Notes under the pieces: model-generated
Databases searched by the model: none
Seen by the model: the letters and a program-made list of their open reading frames with translations, nothing else
Told to the model about the DNA's origin: nothing
NCBI RefSeq assembly: GCF_023008405.1
Contig: NZ_CP095376.1
Location: 4,984,001-5,048,000, forward strand
Direction: 5' to 3'
DNA length: 64,000 nt
Origin: Amycolatopsis sp. FBCC-B4732
GTDB lineage: Bacteria; Actinomycetota; Actinomycetes; Mycobacteriales; Pseudonocardiaceae
Position numbers and translations under genes: made by a program
In this document: positions 23,946-32,575 of the stretch, piece by piece
Layout of the letters: each line of letters begins with the position of its first letter
Position numbering within the stretch: the stretch's first letter is position 1

Positions 23946-25871
23946 TCACCCCGTCCCTTCCGGCTCTTCGAACGGAGTCGCGTACGACGGCGGACGGGCC
24001 CGCAGCGCCAGCCGCAGCGTCAGGCGGATCCGGGTGGAGGGCGGCAGCTCCACCCGCAGCCACGGGCCGTCGAGGTCGATCGAGCGGTGCGTCACGACCG
24101 GTTCGCGGTGGCCGTAGTCGTACAGGCCGCCGATCCACGACGGGTCGTCGCACGTCGTGTAGCTCGCGGTCCGGAAGTGGTGCTCGGCGAACGCGCCGGC
24201 CTGGACGACGACCGACCGCGGCGCTGCCGGGTCCAGGTTGACCAGCTCGACCACGGTCGCCCCGGGATCGATGGCGGAGACCAGCGCCGCCACCGACGGG
24301 GGCAGACCGGGGCGTCGCGCGGCCGCGTCGTGGTAGCGGACGCGGGCCTGTTGCAGGCCGCCGTTGTAGATCACCTGCGGACCGCCCCACGTGAGCTGCA
24401 CCAGCGCTTCGGTGACCACGGGGTTGGACTGCTGCCACAGGTGGATGTCGGCCTCGGGAACGGGACGGCCGCGGTACCGCGCCATCCGCGCCAGCCGGTG
24501 GCGGACCTGGGCCTGGGCGGCGGCGAGGATCCGCTCCGGGTACTCCGGGTTGTCCCCGGCCAGGTAGGCGAACCAGGGCTCCTCGTGCCCGGCCTCCTCC
24601 TTGCTGCGGAACGGCCGGACGGTCCGCCAGTCGTGGCCGCCGGCCGCGCGCAGCCGGTCGAGGCGGTCCCGGTCGACGGCCGCGCCCGAGTGGTGCCACA
24701 GCGCGACCGGCACGCCCATCAGCATCGGGTTGTGGTCGAACCAGCCCCGGTCGTCGTGGCGGAAAGGCACGTGCAGCGTCGGGGTGTCCACGTCCTCGCG
24801 CAGCTGCACCGTCCACTTGGACGCGAGGCTGGAGTCCGCTTCGGTGAACGCCATCACCTTGCCGTGGGCGATGATTTCGTCCAGCGCCGGGCGCACCAGG
24901 TCGGTGAACGTGTCGTCGCCGGTGGCGAGCGCGGCGGACAGGGCGGCGACGACGGCGGCGTGCCCGACGCTGTACCAGCCGTGCGGCCAGGACCAGCCGT
25001 AGTGCCCGCCGTACCAGCGGCCCTCCAGCAGCCCCCCGACGGTCCCGTCGGGAGCGACGTTGTCGGGGAGGATGCCGTTGTTGGCCGCCGCGCGCTCCCG
25101 CCACGCGCCGACGTACTCGGCGAGCCACTCGCGGTAGCGTTCTTCGCCGGACAGCAGCAGCGCGTTGAACACGAGCCCGGAGGCGGCGAGGTTGACCGCG
25201 GTGTCCCCCACCCCGATCCGCCGCCGCATCTCTTCGCCCAGACGGGGATCACGCTCTCGCGGTGGCTCCCCGGCGTCCGCCGGCAGCAGCCATTCGAGCG
25301 GGAAGCCGTACAGCTCGGCTTCGTGCGGCAGCCACGGGTACGAGCCGCCGTCGAAGAGTCCTTCGCGGGCGGGGTCGCTGCCGTTGTGCGGACGGCGGAT
25401 GATCCGGTGCGCGGGGTCGTAGTTGCCGTGGGCCGGGTCGACGTAGAGCTCCGCGAACCGCAGCGCGCGAGCGCGCCACCGCCCGGGCGCCGCCATGCAC
25501 AGGAAGTACAGCAGCAGCAGGCTTTCGCCCTGGTGGAACCAGTCGTAGCCGCGTTCGTACCCGCCGGCCAGCATGCCCAGCTCGGTCAGCTGCCGGGTGA
25601 CGCCTTCCCAGTGCCGCTCCGACTCGGCGAGCAGGTCTTCGGCGCCGCCGAGCAGGTAGAGCTGGGGCCAGTTGAAGAACGTCTCGTAGAAGTCGTCGAC
25701 GCCGTCGCGGGTGGTGAGCGCGTCCGCGTAGGCGAGCCGCCCGTCCGGGCCGGTGAAGTCCCGGGCGAACTGCCGCCAGGCGCGGTCGAGCAGGGCGAAC
25801 AGCTCCCGCTGGGCGAGCGCCCAGCCCGGCGGTTCGAGCAGCGGCACCGAGGCCGTGATGACGGGGTGCAC
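23946..25871 (-). CDS. Unrecognised 641-aa protein, candidate (alpha/alpha)6-type carbohydrate enzyme
   Basis: I do not recognise a family. It has no signal or membrane segment, so it acts in the cytosol. It is rich in aromatic and Trp/Gly motifs spaced like a helical toroid: ETFFNWPQLYLLGG, YERGYDWFHQGESLLLLYF, LFDGGSYPW, GRWYGGHYGWSWPHGWYS, FTEADSSL and GHEEPWFAYLAGD; the last 130 residues look like a beta-sandwich. This layout recalls glycoside hydrolases or lyases with an (alpha/alpha)6 barrel, but no catalytic pair can be assigned. The GTG start is 1 bp after the permease stop, so it is the last gene of the CUT1 importer operon and probably degrades the imported oligosaccharide. Confidence 0.85.
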   Translation of the reverse strand: MHPVITASVPLLEPPGWALAQRELFALLDRAWRQFARDFTGPDGRLAYADALTTRDGVDDFYETFFNWPQLYLLGGAEDLLAESERHWEGVTRQLTELGMLAGGYERGYDWFHQGESLLLLYFLCMAAPGRWRARALRFAELYVDPAHGNYDPAHRIIRRPHNGSDPAREGLFDGGSYPWLPHEAELYGFPLEWLLPADAGEPPRERDPRLGEEMRRRIGVGDTAVNLAASGLVFNALLLSGEERYREWLAEYVGAWRERAAANNGILPDNVAPDGTVGGLLEGRWYGGHYGWSWPHGWYSVGHAAVVAALSAALATGDDTFTDLVRPALDEIIAHGKVMAFTEADSSLASKWTVQLREDVDTPTLHVPFRHDDRGWFDHNPMLMGVPVALWHHSGAAVDRDRLDRLRAAGGHDWRTVRPFRSKEEAGHEEPWFAYLAGDNPEYPERILAAAQAQVRHRLARMARYRGRPVPEADIHLWQQSNPVVTEALVQLTWGGPQVIYNGGLQQARVRYHDAAARRPGLPPSVAALVSAIDPGATVVELVNLDPAAPRSVVVQAGAFAEHHFRTASYTTCDDPSWIGGLYDYGHREPVVTHRSIDLDGPWLRVELPPSTRIRLTLRLALRARPPSYATPFEEPEGTG

Positions 25872-25872
25872 G

Positions 25873-26748
25873 TCACTCCTTGGTCGCGCCGGCCAGCATC
25901 CCGGCGACCAGGAAGCGCTGGGAGAACAGGAAAACGACGAGCACCGGCGTGATCGCCAGCAGCGTGGCCAGCGCCAGCTCCGGGCGCTGTACCGCCGCGG
26001 TGCCGACCGTCGGGTTGAACTGCGGCACCGAGTTCAGCAGGGTGCCCAGGCCCACCTGGACCGGGAACTGGTCGCTCTGCGGCAGCAGGACGTAGGGCAG
26101 GAAGTAGTTCGTCCAGTTGGCCACGAAGCTGAAGAACCCGACCAGTGCCACGATCGGCGCGGCCAGCGGCAGCGCGACGCGCCGGAACACCCCGAACTGC
26201 GTGCAGCCGTCGAGCTCGGCCGCGTCGAGCAGGTCGCGGGGCACGGCGGTGGTGAAGTAGATGTAAGTCAGGTACACGCCGAACGGGTAGAACGCGTACG
26301 GCAGCACGACCGACCACATCGAGCCGATCAGCCGCACCGCGTTGAGTTCGAGGAACAGCGGCACGACGAGGGTGGCGTTCGGCATCAGCATGACCACCAG
26401 CGTCGCGACGAGGAGCGTTTTGCGGCCGCGGAACTCGGTCATCGCGAGCGCGTAGCCGGCCGGGATCGCCACGCCCAGCGTGATCGCCAGCGCCACGAAC
26501 GAATAGAGCGCGGAGTTGCCCAGCCAGTGGAAGATGGCGTTGTCCTGGAAGGACGTCAGCGCGCTCCAGTTGTCCGCCAGCGCCCGCCACGAGCCGAAGG
26601 ACAGGGGGTTCCCGTGCACGAGCTGGTCGTCGGTCTTCGTGGCCGCCAGCACGAGCCACAGCAGCGGGAGCACGAAGAACACCAGGAACAGCACCAGGAT
26701 CAAGGCCGGCAGCGGGTTCACCCGCCGGCGGGCGCTCTCAGTCGGCAT
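25873..26748 (-). CDS. Carbohydrate ABC transporter permease (MalG-like)
   Basis: A 291-aa CUT1-family permease with six predicted membrane helices. The cytoplasmic EAA loop reads DAAELDGCTQFGVFRRVALPL, which contacts the ATPase. It overlaps the MalF-like permease by 11 nt and is followed after 1 bp by the 641-aa protein. No ATPase gene is in the operon; like most actinobacterial CUT1 systems it probably uses a shared MsiK-type ATPase encoded elsewhere. Confidence 0.93.
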   Translation of the reverse strand: MPTESARRRVNPLPALILVLFLVFFVLPLLWLVLAATKTDDQLVHGNPLSFGSWRALADNWSALTSFQDNAIFHWLGNSALYSFVALAITLGVAIPAGYALAMTEFRGRKTLLVATLVVMLMPNATLVVPLFLELNAVRLIGSMWSVVLPYAFYPFGVYLTYIYFTTAVPRDLLDAAELDGCTQFGVFRRVALPLAAPIVALVGFFSFVANWTNYFLPYVLLPQSDQFPVQVGLGTLLNSVPQFNPTVGTAAVQRPELALATLLAITPVLVVFLFSQRFLVAGMLAGATKE

Positions 26749-27616
26749 CGAAGAACCCCGATCGCGCGACGAACACCCCGGCGACGACGAGCCCGACCAC
26801 CAGCAGCTCCACCGAGATCGCCGCGGCGGTGTTGACGTTGTCGTTCTGGAAGGCGAAGTCGTAGGAGAGCTGGTTGAGCGAGTAGTCGCGCCCGGCCACG
26901 CCGACGCTCGCCTGCGACAGCAGCTGCGGTTCGACGAACAGCTGGGTCCCGCCGGCGAAGGCCAGGATGACCATGTAGACGATCCACTTGCGCAGCAGGG
27001 GGATCTGGATCCGCCACGCCGTCTGCCACGCCCCGGCGCCGTCGATCCGCGCGGCCTCCAGCAGCTCGGGCGAGATGGTGTTCAGCGCGCCGTACAGCAC
27101 GACGATCCAGCCGCCCGCCCCGGTCCAGAAGGCGATCAGCGTGAACAGGACCGGGAGGTGCTCCGGCGCGACGACCTGGCCGAAGGTGCCGAACCCGAAC
27201 GCGCGCAGCAGTGCGCTCACCGGGCTCACCGCCGGGTCGAGCAGGAACAGCCACACCATGACGCTCGCGGCCCCGGCCAGCGCGCCCGGGATGTAGTAGA
27301 GGAACCGCAGCGCCCTGCTGACGGCGGCCGCTCCCAGGCGGTGCAGCAGCACGGCCAGCGCGACCACGAACACCACCAGGGACACCAGCCAGAGCACGAG
27401 GTACAGCGCCACGTGCCCGACCGCGGCGAGGTACCGGAAGTCACTCGCGGCCTCGACGAAGTTCGCCACGCCGGCGAATTCGTCGCCCGCGTCGGTGAAG
27501 GCGAAGTACACCGCGTACACCGTGGGGACGACGCCGAACGCGATCAGCAGGACGACGTAGGCGGCGACGAACAGGTGCCCGGACCGGCCCGGCCGGAACG
27601 TCCGCCGTCGCGTCAC
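26738..27616 (-). CDS. Carbohydrate ABC transporter permease (MalF-like)
   Basis: A 292-aa CUT1-family permease with about six membrane helices and the EAA loop LEAARIDGAGAWQTAWRIQIPLL. The GTG at 27616 overlaps the binding-protein stop (shared TGA/GTGA), so translation is coupled; the frame stays open upstream but is antiphase to the binding protein there. It pairs with the MalG-like protein to form the membrane channel. Confidence 0.93.
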   Translation of the reverse strand: MTRRRTFRPGRSGHLFVAAYVVLLIAFGVVPTVYAVYFAFTDAGDEFAGVANFVEAASDFRYLAAVGHVALYLVLWLVSLVVFVVALAVLLHRLGAAAVSRALRFLYYIPGALAGAASVMVWLFLLDPAVSPVSALLRAFGFGTFGQVVAPEHLPVLFTLIAFWTGAGGWIVVLYGALNTISPELLEAARIDGAGAWQTAWRIQIPLLRKWIVYMVILAFAGGTQLFVEPQLLSQASVGVAGRDYSLNQLSYDFAFQNDNVNTAAAISVELLVVGLVVAGVFVARSGFFDAD

Positions 27617-28956
27617 CGGCTGACCTCGTACCCGTTCGACTGCGCGTAGTTGGTGATCGCGGTCTGCCACTCCGAGAGCATCGAGACGATCGGCTTGCCC
27701 GCCGTCAGGCCCGGGGTGACGGTCGCGGCCCAGATCGCCTCCTGGCTGAACTGCCCGTAGCCCCACCCGCGCCACACCTGCGGGGCCGCCGCCTGCAGGG
27801 GGCCGGTGATGTCGTTGGCGTAGTACCCGCCGGAGGCCTGCGTCGCCAGCCACGTCTTGGCCACCGGGCCGTAGGCCGGGTAGCCCGGGGCGGTCTTGCC
27901 CTGGTACTCGTCGGAAGTCGTGACCCAGGTGAGGAAGTCGGTGGCGTCCTTGAGGTTGGCGCTGTGGGCGGACAGCAGCCAGGTGCCGCCGCCGACGTTG
28001 CCCACCGACGGCGCCGGGTCGCCGGCCCACTGCGGCAGCGGGGCGGCGGCGATCTGCCCGGCCGGGGTCTTCAGCGACTCCTGGAAAACCGACCCGCCGA
28101 ACCACGACGGCCCGGGCAGCATGAGGATCTTGTCCGCGGCGTTCTTGGCGAAGTCGGAGCTGAACACGCTCCCGGTCGACATCGTCTTGTTCCGCACGAG
28201 CGTGTCGAGCAGGGCCGCCATCCGCGTGCAGGCCGGGCTCGTGGTGTCGACCTTGACCTTCTTGGGGCCGGTGATCTCGTTGGCGCCGCACTTGCCGGCC
28301 CAGAGGTAAATCTCGGGGGCGAAGCTGTCGCCGGCCGCGCCCACGAGGTAGCCCGGGTGCTCCGCCGCGACGCGCTGCCCCAGCGCCTGGTAGTCCTCCC
28401 AGGTTTCGGGGACCTGGTAACCCCAGGACCGCATCAGGGACGCGTTGTACCAGAGCACGGTCTGGGCGAGGTCGTTGCGCAGGCAGTAGAGCGTGCCGTC
28501 GACCGTGCACGGGTCGTTGGCGCCGGCGGTCCAGCCGTTCAGGGTGGCGGCCGGGACCTGGCCCTTGTCCAGCGGCGCGGTGAACCCGGCCGGCACCGCC
28601 CACGTCGCTTCGTTGTTCTGCGAGCTGAACACGACGTCCGGCCAGCCGCCGCGGGTCCGGTTGAACAGGCCCACCTTGGTCTGCAGGTAGTTCGAGCCGT
28701 TGGCGTCGCCGTCGTAGGTGACGATGTCCAGCTGCACCGCGGGGTGCTGCTTCTGGTACGCCTGGGCGGCGGGCAGCCGCGTCGAGTCGACCCAGACGAC
28801 GATCTTCCCGCCGGTCTGCGGCACCGGCTGGAACCCGCCCTGGCCGCCGCCGCTCCCCCCGTTCCCGCAGGCCGTGACCGCGGCGAGGGTGGCCACCGCA
28901 CCGAGGACCAGGCCCGCCCGCCGACGGGCTGCGGTGGCGCGCGCACGAACTGTCAT
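27613..28956 (-). CDS. Carbohydrate ABC transporter substrate-binding lipoprotein (CUT1)
   Basis: A 447-aa extracellular solute-binding protein of family 1. The signal peptide ends with the lipobox-like AVTAC (about Cys27) followed by a Gly-rich linker. The mature lobes show KIVVWVDSTRLPAAQAYQ, WPDVVFSSQNNEATW, VPETWEDYQALGQRV and AHSANLKDATDFLTWV. The ATG at 28956 follows GGAG; a longer frame to 29088 crosses both operators and is rejected. It is first in the four-gene importer operon and is divergent from the FadR-type regulator at 29136, with two palindromic operators between. Confidence 0.93.
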   Translation of the reverse strand: MTVRARATAARRRAGLVLGAVATLAAVTACGNGGSGGGQGGFQPVPQTGGKIVVWVDSTRLPAAQAYQKQHPAVQLDIVTYDGDANGSNYLQTKVGLFNRTRGGWPDVVFSSQNNEATWAVPAGFTAPLDKGQVPAATLNGWTAGANDPCTVDGTLYCLRNDLAQTVLWYNASLMRSWGYQVPETWEDYQALGQRVAAEHPGYLVGAAGDSFAPEIYLWAGKCGANEITGPKKVKVDTTSPACTRMAALLDTLVRNKTMSTGSVFSSDFAKNAADKILMLPGPSWFGGSVFQESLKTPAGQIAAAPLPQWAGDPAPSVGNVGGGTWLLSAHSANLKDATDFLTWVTTSDEYQGKTAPGYPAYGPVAKTWLATQASGGYYANDITGPLQAAAPQVWRGWGYGQFSQEAIWAATVTPGLTAGKPIVSMLSEWQTAITNYAQSNGYEVSR

Positions 28957-28986
28957 GAGGTACTCCACTTCATCGTGGCACCTGAT

Positions 28987-29001
28987 ATGTGTCATACACA
29001 T
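28987..29001. promoter_or_regulatory. FadR-type operator before the CUT1 importer operon
   Basis: ATGTGTCATACACAT, a palindrome around a central base, 31 bp upstream of the binding-protein start. It differs from the site at 29074 only at two symmetric bases (T/A swaps), as expected for one regulator. Confidence 0.72.
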
Positions 29002-29073
29002 CTTCGGCAGACGGCTGCTTCGGCGGCACCATCTCAGCGTCTTGGCCGGGGGTTCGTCAAGAGGCGAGTCAGA

Positions 29074-29088
29074 ATGAGTCATACTCAT
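29074..29088. promoter_or_regulatory. FadR-type operator before the 29136 regulator
   Basis: ATGAGTCATACTCAT, palindromic, 48 bp before the regulator start. One base differs from the reverse complement of the site at the start of the paralogous regulator (2642-2656). It indicates autoregulation and possible cross-talk between the two paralogues. Confidence 0.72.
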
Positions 29089-29135
29089 CGGCAGCCCTCT
29101 ACACTCCGACCACCGAGCGCGAAGGAGGTGAGCCG

Positions 29136-29864
29136 GTGGACGAGCCGCCGTCGGCCCCGTACCGGCCGGGGTACGAACTCGTCGCCGAACGGGTCCTCGA
29201 GCTCATCGCCGAGCTCCGGCTGCGGCCCGGGGACCGCATGCCCACGGAGAACGAGCTCGCCGCCCGGCTGAGCACCTCGCGCACCGTGGTGCGCGAGGCG
29301 ATCAAGATCCTCTCCGCCCTCGGCCGGGTGCGCGCCCAGAAGGGCCGGGGCCTCTACGTGGCCGACGACGAAGGGATGCTCGGCTCGGCCCGCTGGTCGG
29401 GCTTCTTCCTGCCCACCGACCTGGACCACGTCTACATGCTGTTCGAGTTCCGCCGCGTCCAGGAGACGACCGCCGCCCGGCTGGCCGCGACCCGGGCCAC
29501 GCCGGCCGAGCTCCGCACGATCGAGGCGGCCGCGGAAACCTGCCGGGAAGGCCACCTGACCGGCGAGGCCACCCTGTTCGACCGCGGCGACGAAGACTTC
29601 CACCTCGGCATCGCGGCCGCGTCCCACAACCAGTTCTTCCTGGCGTCCGTCCGCGAAGCCCGGCGGCTGCAACGCCAGTCCAGCACCATCGGCCTCCATG
29701 GCACGGTCGGCGGCCACGCGCCCGAGGCGGTCGAGGAACACGCGGCGATCTTCGAGGCCATCCGCGCCGGCAACCCGGAAGCGGCCGCCGAAGCCGCCGC
29801 GATCCACCTCGACAACACCCTGGAGGACTACCGCCGCGAGATCCAGCGCCGGGTGTTCGGCTAG
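29136..29864 (+). CDS. FadR-type GntR transcriptional regulator, paralogue of the 1904 gene
   Basis: A 242-aa regulator with a GntR winged helix at residues 8-78 (RPGDRMPTENELAARLSTS, then RTVVREAIKILSALGRV) and an FCD domain at about 92-232 (GDEDFHLGIAAASHNQ for the metal and ligand pocket). The GTG at 29136 follows AAGGAGG at a spacing of 8; a longer open frame crosses its operator. It is strikingly similar to the regulator at 1904-2638 across the full length, including the GRGLYV and GHAPEAVEEHAAI segments, which implies an intra-genomic duplication. It is divergent from the CUT1 importer it probably represses. Confidence 0.92.
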   Translation: MDEPPSAPYRPGYELVAERVLELIAELRLRPGDRMPTENELAARLSTSRTVVREAIKILSALGRVRAQKGRGLYVADDEGMLGSARWSGFFLPTDLDHVYMLFEFRRVQETTAARLAATRATPAELRTIEAAAETCREGHLTGEATLFDRGDEDFHLGIAAASHNQFFLASVREARRLQRQSSTIGLHGTVGGHAPEAVEEHAAIFEAIRAGNPEAAAEAAAIHLDNTLEDYRREIQRRVFG

Positions 29865-29871
29865 CGCGTGC

Positions 29872-30786
29872 CTAGCCCGAGGTGGCCGCGTTGAGCACCG
29901 GCTTCGGGACCGAGACCTGGTTCAGCCCCCAGCGCGACATGATCCCGACGTACGTGCCGTTCCGGAACAGCTCTTCGAACACCTGCTGCAGGACCGGGCC
30001 CAGCTTCGAGGACTTGGGGACGTACAACGCCAGGTCGTCCTTCGTCGCCCCCTGCGCCTCGGTCTGGGTGACGTACTTGTTCCCGCCCTGCCGCTGCGTC
30101 ACGTCGATCGCGGCCGCCTCCGTCATCCCCGCGGCGTCCGCGCGGCCCGAGCGGGTGGCCAGCAGCGTGGCGTCGGTGTCGTCGAGGCCGACGGTCTGCG
30201 TCGCCGGGTGCCGGTGGTCGGTGCAGAAGCGGGACAGCTTGCCCAGCTGCTCCTCGACGACGCTGGCGGTCACCACCGCGATGCGCTTGCCGCAGAGGTC
30301 TTCGACCCGCGCGATCCCGGCCGTCGAACCGACGGGGAAGACGTAGGCGGTGCGGGTGGTCATCCAGGTGATCGTGTCGAACTGCTTCTCCCGCTCGGCG
30401 GTGGCCTTGACCGGGCCGTTGAACGCGTCGTACCGGTTGCCCAGCATGCCTTGCAGCGCGGCCGGCAGACCGGCGACGACGACGGTCTGCGTCCTGACCC
30501 CGAGCACCTGCCCGATCGCGGCCTGGAAGTCGGCGTCGATCCCGGTGACCGTGCCGTCCTGGGCGACCGTGCGGTAGGGCGGATGGGAATCACCGGCGAA
30601 CCTGAGCACCCCGGCATCCTTGATCGCCTGCGGCAGCGCGTCGTGCAGGGTCGGCACGACCGCGAGGTTCGTCGCGGTGGCCAAGGTCGCGGACCCGGAA
30701 CCCACGGTGCACCCGGCAAGGGCCGTTCCGATGACGGCGACCGCGAGGATCATGCTTCGGCTTCGTCGACGAAGAGGGGATCGCAT
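29872..30786 (-). CDS. Amino-acid-type ABC transporter substrate-binding lipoprotein (orphan)
   Basis: A 304-aa family 3 solute-binding protein. Signal peptide with lipobox LAGC (about Cys26); the mature part shows GVLRFAGDSHPPYRTVAQDG, GIDADFQAAIGQVLG, YDAFNGPVKATAEREKQFDT and GKRIAVVTASVVEEQL, the standard order for polar amino-acid binding proteins. The ATG follows AAGGAAG. No permease or ATPase is adjacent, so it works with components encoded elsewhere or acts as a sensor. It is convergent with the FadR-type regulator (7 bp between stops). The 206 bp upstream to the next gene holds no feature I could name. Confidence 0.88.
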   Translation of the reverse strand: MRSPLRRRSRSMILAVAVIGTALAGCTVGSGSATLATATNLAVVPTLHDALPQAIKDAGVLRFAGDSHPPYRTVAQDGTVTGIDADFQAAIGQVLGVRTQTVVVAGLPAALQGMLGNRYDAFNGPVKATAEREKQFDTITWMTTRTAYVFPVGSTAGIARVEDLCGKRIAVVTASVVEEQLGKLSRFCTDHRHPATQTVGLDDTDATLLATRSGRADAAGMTEAAAIDVTQRQGGNKYVTQTEAQGATKDDLALYVPKSSKLGPVLQQVFEELFRNGTYVGIMSRWGLNQVSVPKPVLNAATSG

Positions 30787-30992
30787 AGTGCGTTTCTTCC
30801 TTGGCTGAGGTCACTCCGGCGAAGAACAGGTTGCTGAGACGGCGGCGATCGTTGCACAAACTGTCGCCCGGTACAACCCGCTTCACTTCGGCCACCTTCA
30901 AACCGACTCGCACAAGTCCATTGCCGCATCGAGCTCGTCAGCGAGACCGGTGACTTCCCACCCGCCGACCGCCGCCGGAAGTGCTCTCACCG

Positions 30993-31877
30993 TCAGCGCC
31001 CGGCAGCGACCACCGCCGGCTTGATCACTTCGGCGGCGAATTCACGGAACGTGGTGGGCGTGGTGTTCCCGGCGGTGCGGGACGTGCCGTTGTTGATGCC
31101 ACGTTCGCCGGCGACGTCCATGTCCGTCACGGAACGGGCCATCGCCTCGGAGAAACCACGGCCGACGAGGAAACGCTCGACGGCGGCGCGATCCCCTGGC
31201 CGGTACGCGACGGGCACACCGAGGACGTCGGTGAGGATTTCGGCGATGTCGTGGTGCGAAAGGTCTTCGCCACCGAGGACGTCGACGGTGTCCTGCCCGG
31301 TCCAAGCGCGGTCGAGGAGGTACCCGGCGGCGAGCGCCGCGATGTCCTCGGTCGCGATCCAGGGCGTGGCGAAGCCGGCGGGGAGGGTGCCGGAGAGGAC
31401 CCCGGTCCCGATGGCGGCCGCCTGCCTCAGGAAGTTGTCCATGAACGCGGGCAGCGCCAGGGCCCGCAGGTGCGCGCCGGTGCTGCGGAAGAGGTCTTCC
31501 ATCGCGTGCGAGGCCGACACGTGCCCGGCGTAGATCCCCGAGCCGCGGCCGAGCGCGGAGACGATCACGATCCGGGGAACCGCGTGGCGCACGACGGCGT
31601 CGGCACCCGGGATCGAGGCGCTCACGTAGGCCTCGTAGGGACTGCTCGCGGTCGCGTCCGCCGGCATCAACCAGAACAGGGCGCCGGCACCCTCGAGGGC
31701 GCGGTCCAGCACGTCGCGATCGCGGTGCGACCCGACGACGATCTCGGCCCGGTCCCGCACTCCGGCGGGCAGCTTCCCGGGGTCGCGGACGACGAGGCGA
31801 AGCGGCTCGCGCCGCTGGAGCAAGGTGGCGACGAGCTTGCTGCCGATCTGCCCGGTCGGGGCGGTGACCACGATCAT
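30993..31877 (-). CDS. NAD(P)-binding NmrA-family protein
   Basis: A 294-aa Rossmann-fold protein of the atypical short-chain dehydrogenase/NmrA group. The nucleotide motif is VTAPTGQIGSKLV at the N-terminus (G-x-x-G-x-x-x form), with no Tyr-x-x-x-Lys pair, as in regulatory or quinone-reductase-like members (YtfG/QOR2 type). FMDNFLRQ and the GTLPAGFATPWIATEDIA stretch fit this group. It is divergent from a TetR gene with an operator between, the usual pairing in which TetR represses the reductase-like gene. Confidence 0.85.
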   Translation of the reverse strand: MIVVTAPTGQIGSKLVATLLQRREPLRLVVRDPGKLPAGVRDRAEIVVGSHRDRDVLDRALEGAGALFWLMPADATASSPYEAYVSASIPGADAVVRHAVPRIVIVSALGRGSGIYAGHVSASHAMEDLFRSTGAHLRALALPAFMDNFLRQAAAIGTGVLSGTLPAGFATPWIATEDIAALAAGYLLDRAWTGQDTVDVLGGEDLSHHDIAEILTDVLGVPVAYRPGDRAAVERFLVGRGFSEAMARSVTDMDVAGERGINNGTSRTAGNTTPTTFREFAAEVIKPAVVAAGR

Positions 31878-31904
31878 GGATGATGTCTCCGTTCAGCGGA
31901 ACCA

Positions 31905-31933
31905 AAAGTAAACTCTACCGTACCGTATACTTT
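31905..31933. promoter_or_regulatory. TetR operator between the NmrA-like and TetR genes
   Basis: AAAGTAAAC (31905-31913) and GTATACTTT (31925-31933) form an inverted repeat with one mismatch around a GTACCG-rich centre. This AT-rich block is unlike the surrounding DNA and is the only palindrome in the 68-bp intergenic region. Confidence 0.65.
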
Positions 31934-31945
31934 GAGGTGGACGCC

Positions 31946-32575
31946 ATGGCCCGACGCGGGGAAGCGCTGCGCGAGCACATCCTCGACGCGGCGAAGCTCG
32001 CGTTCCTGGAAACCGGTTTCGAACGGACCTCCATGGACGCCATCGCGGCGCGCGCGGAGACGTCGAAGCGTTCGTTGTACGCGCACTTCCCGACCAAGGA
32101 CACGCTGTTCCTCGCGGTCGTCGAGCGCATCCGCGCCCTATTCGGCGAACGGATGGGCACGCCCGCCGCGTACGCCGAAGACCCGCTGGAAGCGGTCGTG
32201 CGGTACTGCGGGCGCTTCGTGCAGCTGCTGCGCTGGTCGTCGGTGGGCCGGATGCTCCGCCTAGGGATCGCCGAAGCCGAACGCCTGCCGGACCTGGCGG
32301 CCGGGTTCTACGACGTCCTTTTCGAAGTCACGACCGCCGACCTCGCGTCACACCTGGTGCAGACGCTGGGGCTCGCAACCGGCGAGGCGCACGCCGCGGC
32401 GAGCGACCTGATCGGCCTCACCGTCCACCCGGCACTCCCCCGCCTGCTGTTCGGCGTCGACGCCCTCACGGAGCAACCGCCGGAGCAGGCCCGCCTGGCG
32501 GCCGACGTCGACCTCGACCGCATCCGCCGGCTCCTGCGCCGCGTCCTGCCACCGGACGGACGCGAACAGCCCTGA
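31946..32575 (+). CDS. TetR-family transcriptional regulator
   Basis: A 209-aa regulator with an N-terminal TetR helix-turn-helix (residues 5-55: ILDAAKLAFLETGFERTSMD, AETSKRSLYAHFPTKDTLF) and a C-terminal TetR_C-type dimer domain of the AefR-like group. The ATG at 31946 follows GAGG; the upstream open frame runs through the operator and is rejected. It likely controls itself and the divergent NmrA-like gene. Its last codons (LPPDGR) resemble a segment of the 151-bp repeats that follow (LPPSGR in the same strand), so its 3' end may be one parent of those repeats. Confidence 0.9.
   Translation: MARRGEALREHILDAAKLAFLETGFERTSMDAIAARAETSKRSLYAHFPTKDTLFLAVVERIRALFGERMGTPAAYAEDPLEAVVRYCGRFVQLLRWSSVGRMLRLGIAEAERLPDLAAGFYDVLFEVTTADLASHLVQTLGLATGEAHAAASDLIGLTVHPALPRLLFGVDALTEQPPEQARLAADVDLDRIRRLLRRVLPPDGREQP

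Noticed and set aside
29842..29900. Divergent promoter between the 29136 regulator and the family 3 binding protein
   Set aside because: The two genes converge with 7 bp between stops; there is no room for a promoter, and no operator is visible.
30787..30992. Small gene or RNA in the 206-bp gap
   Set aside because: No frame with a ribosome site, no hairpin with a T run and no repeat was found; probably only the binding-protein promoter.
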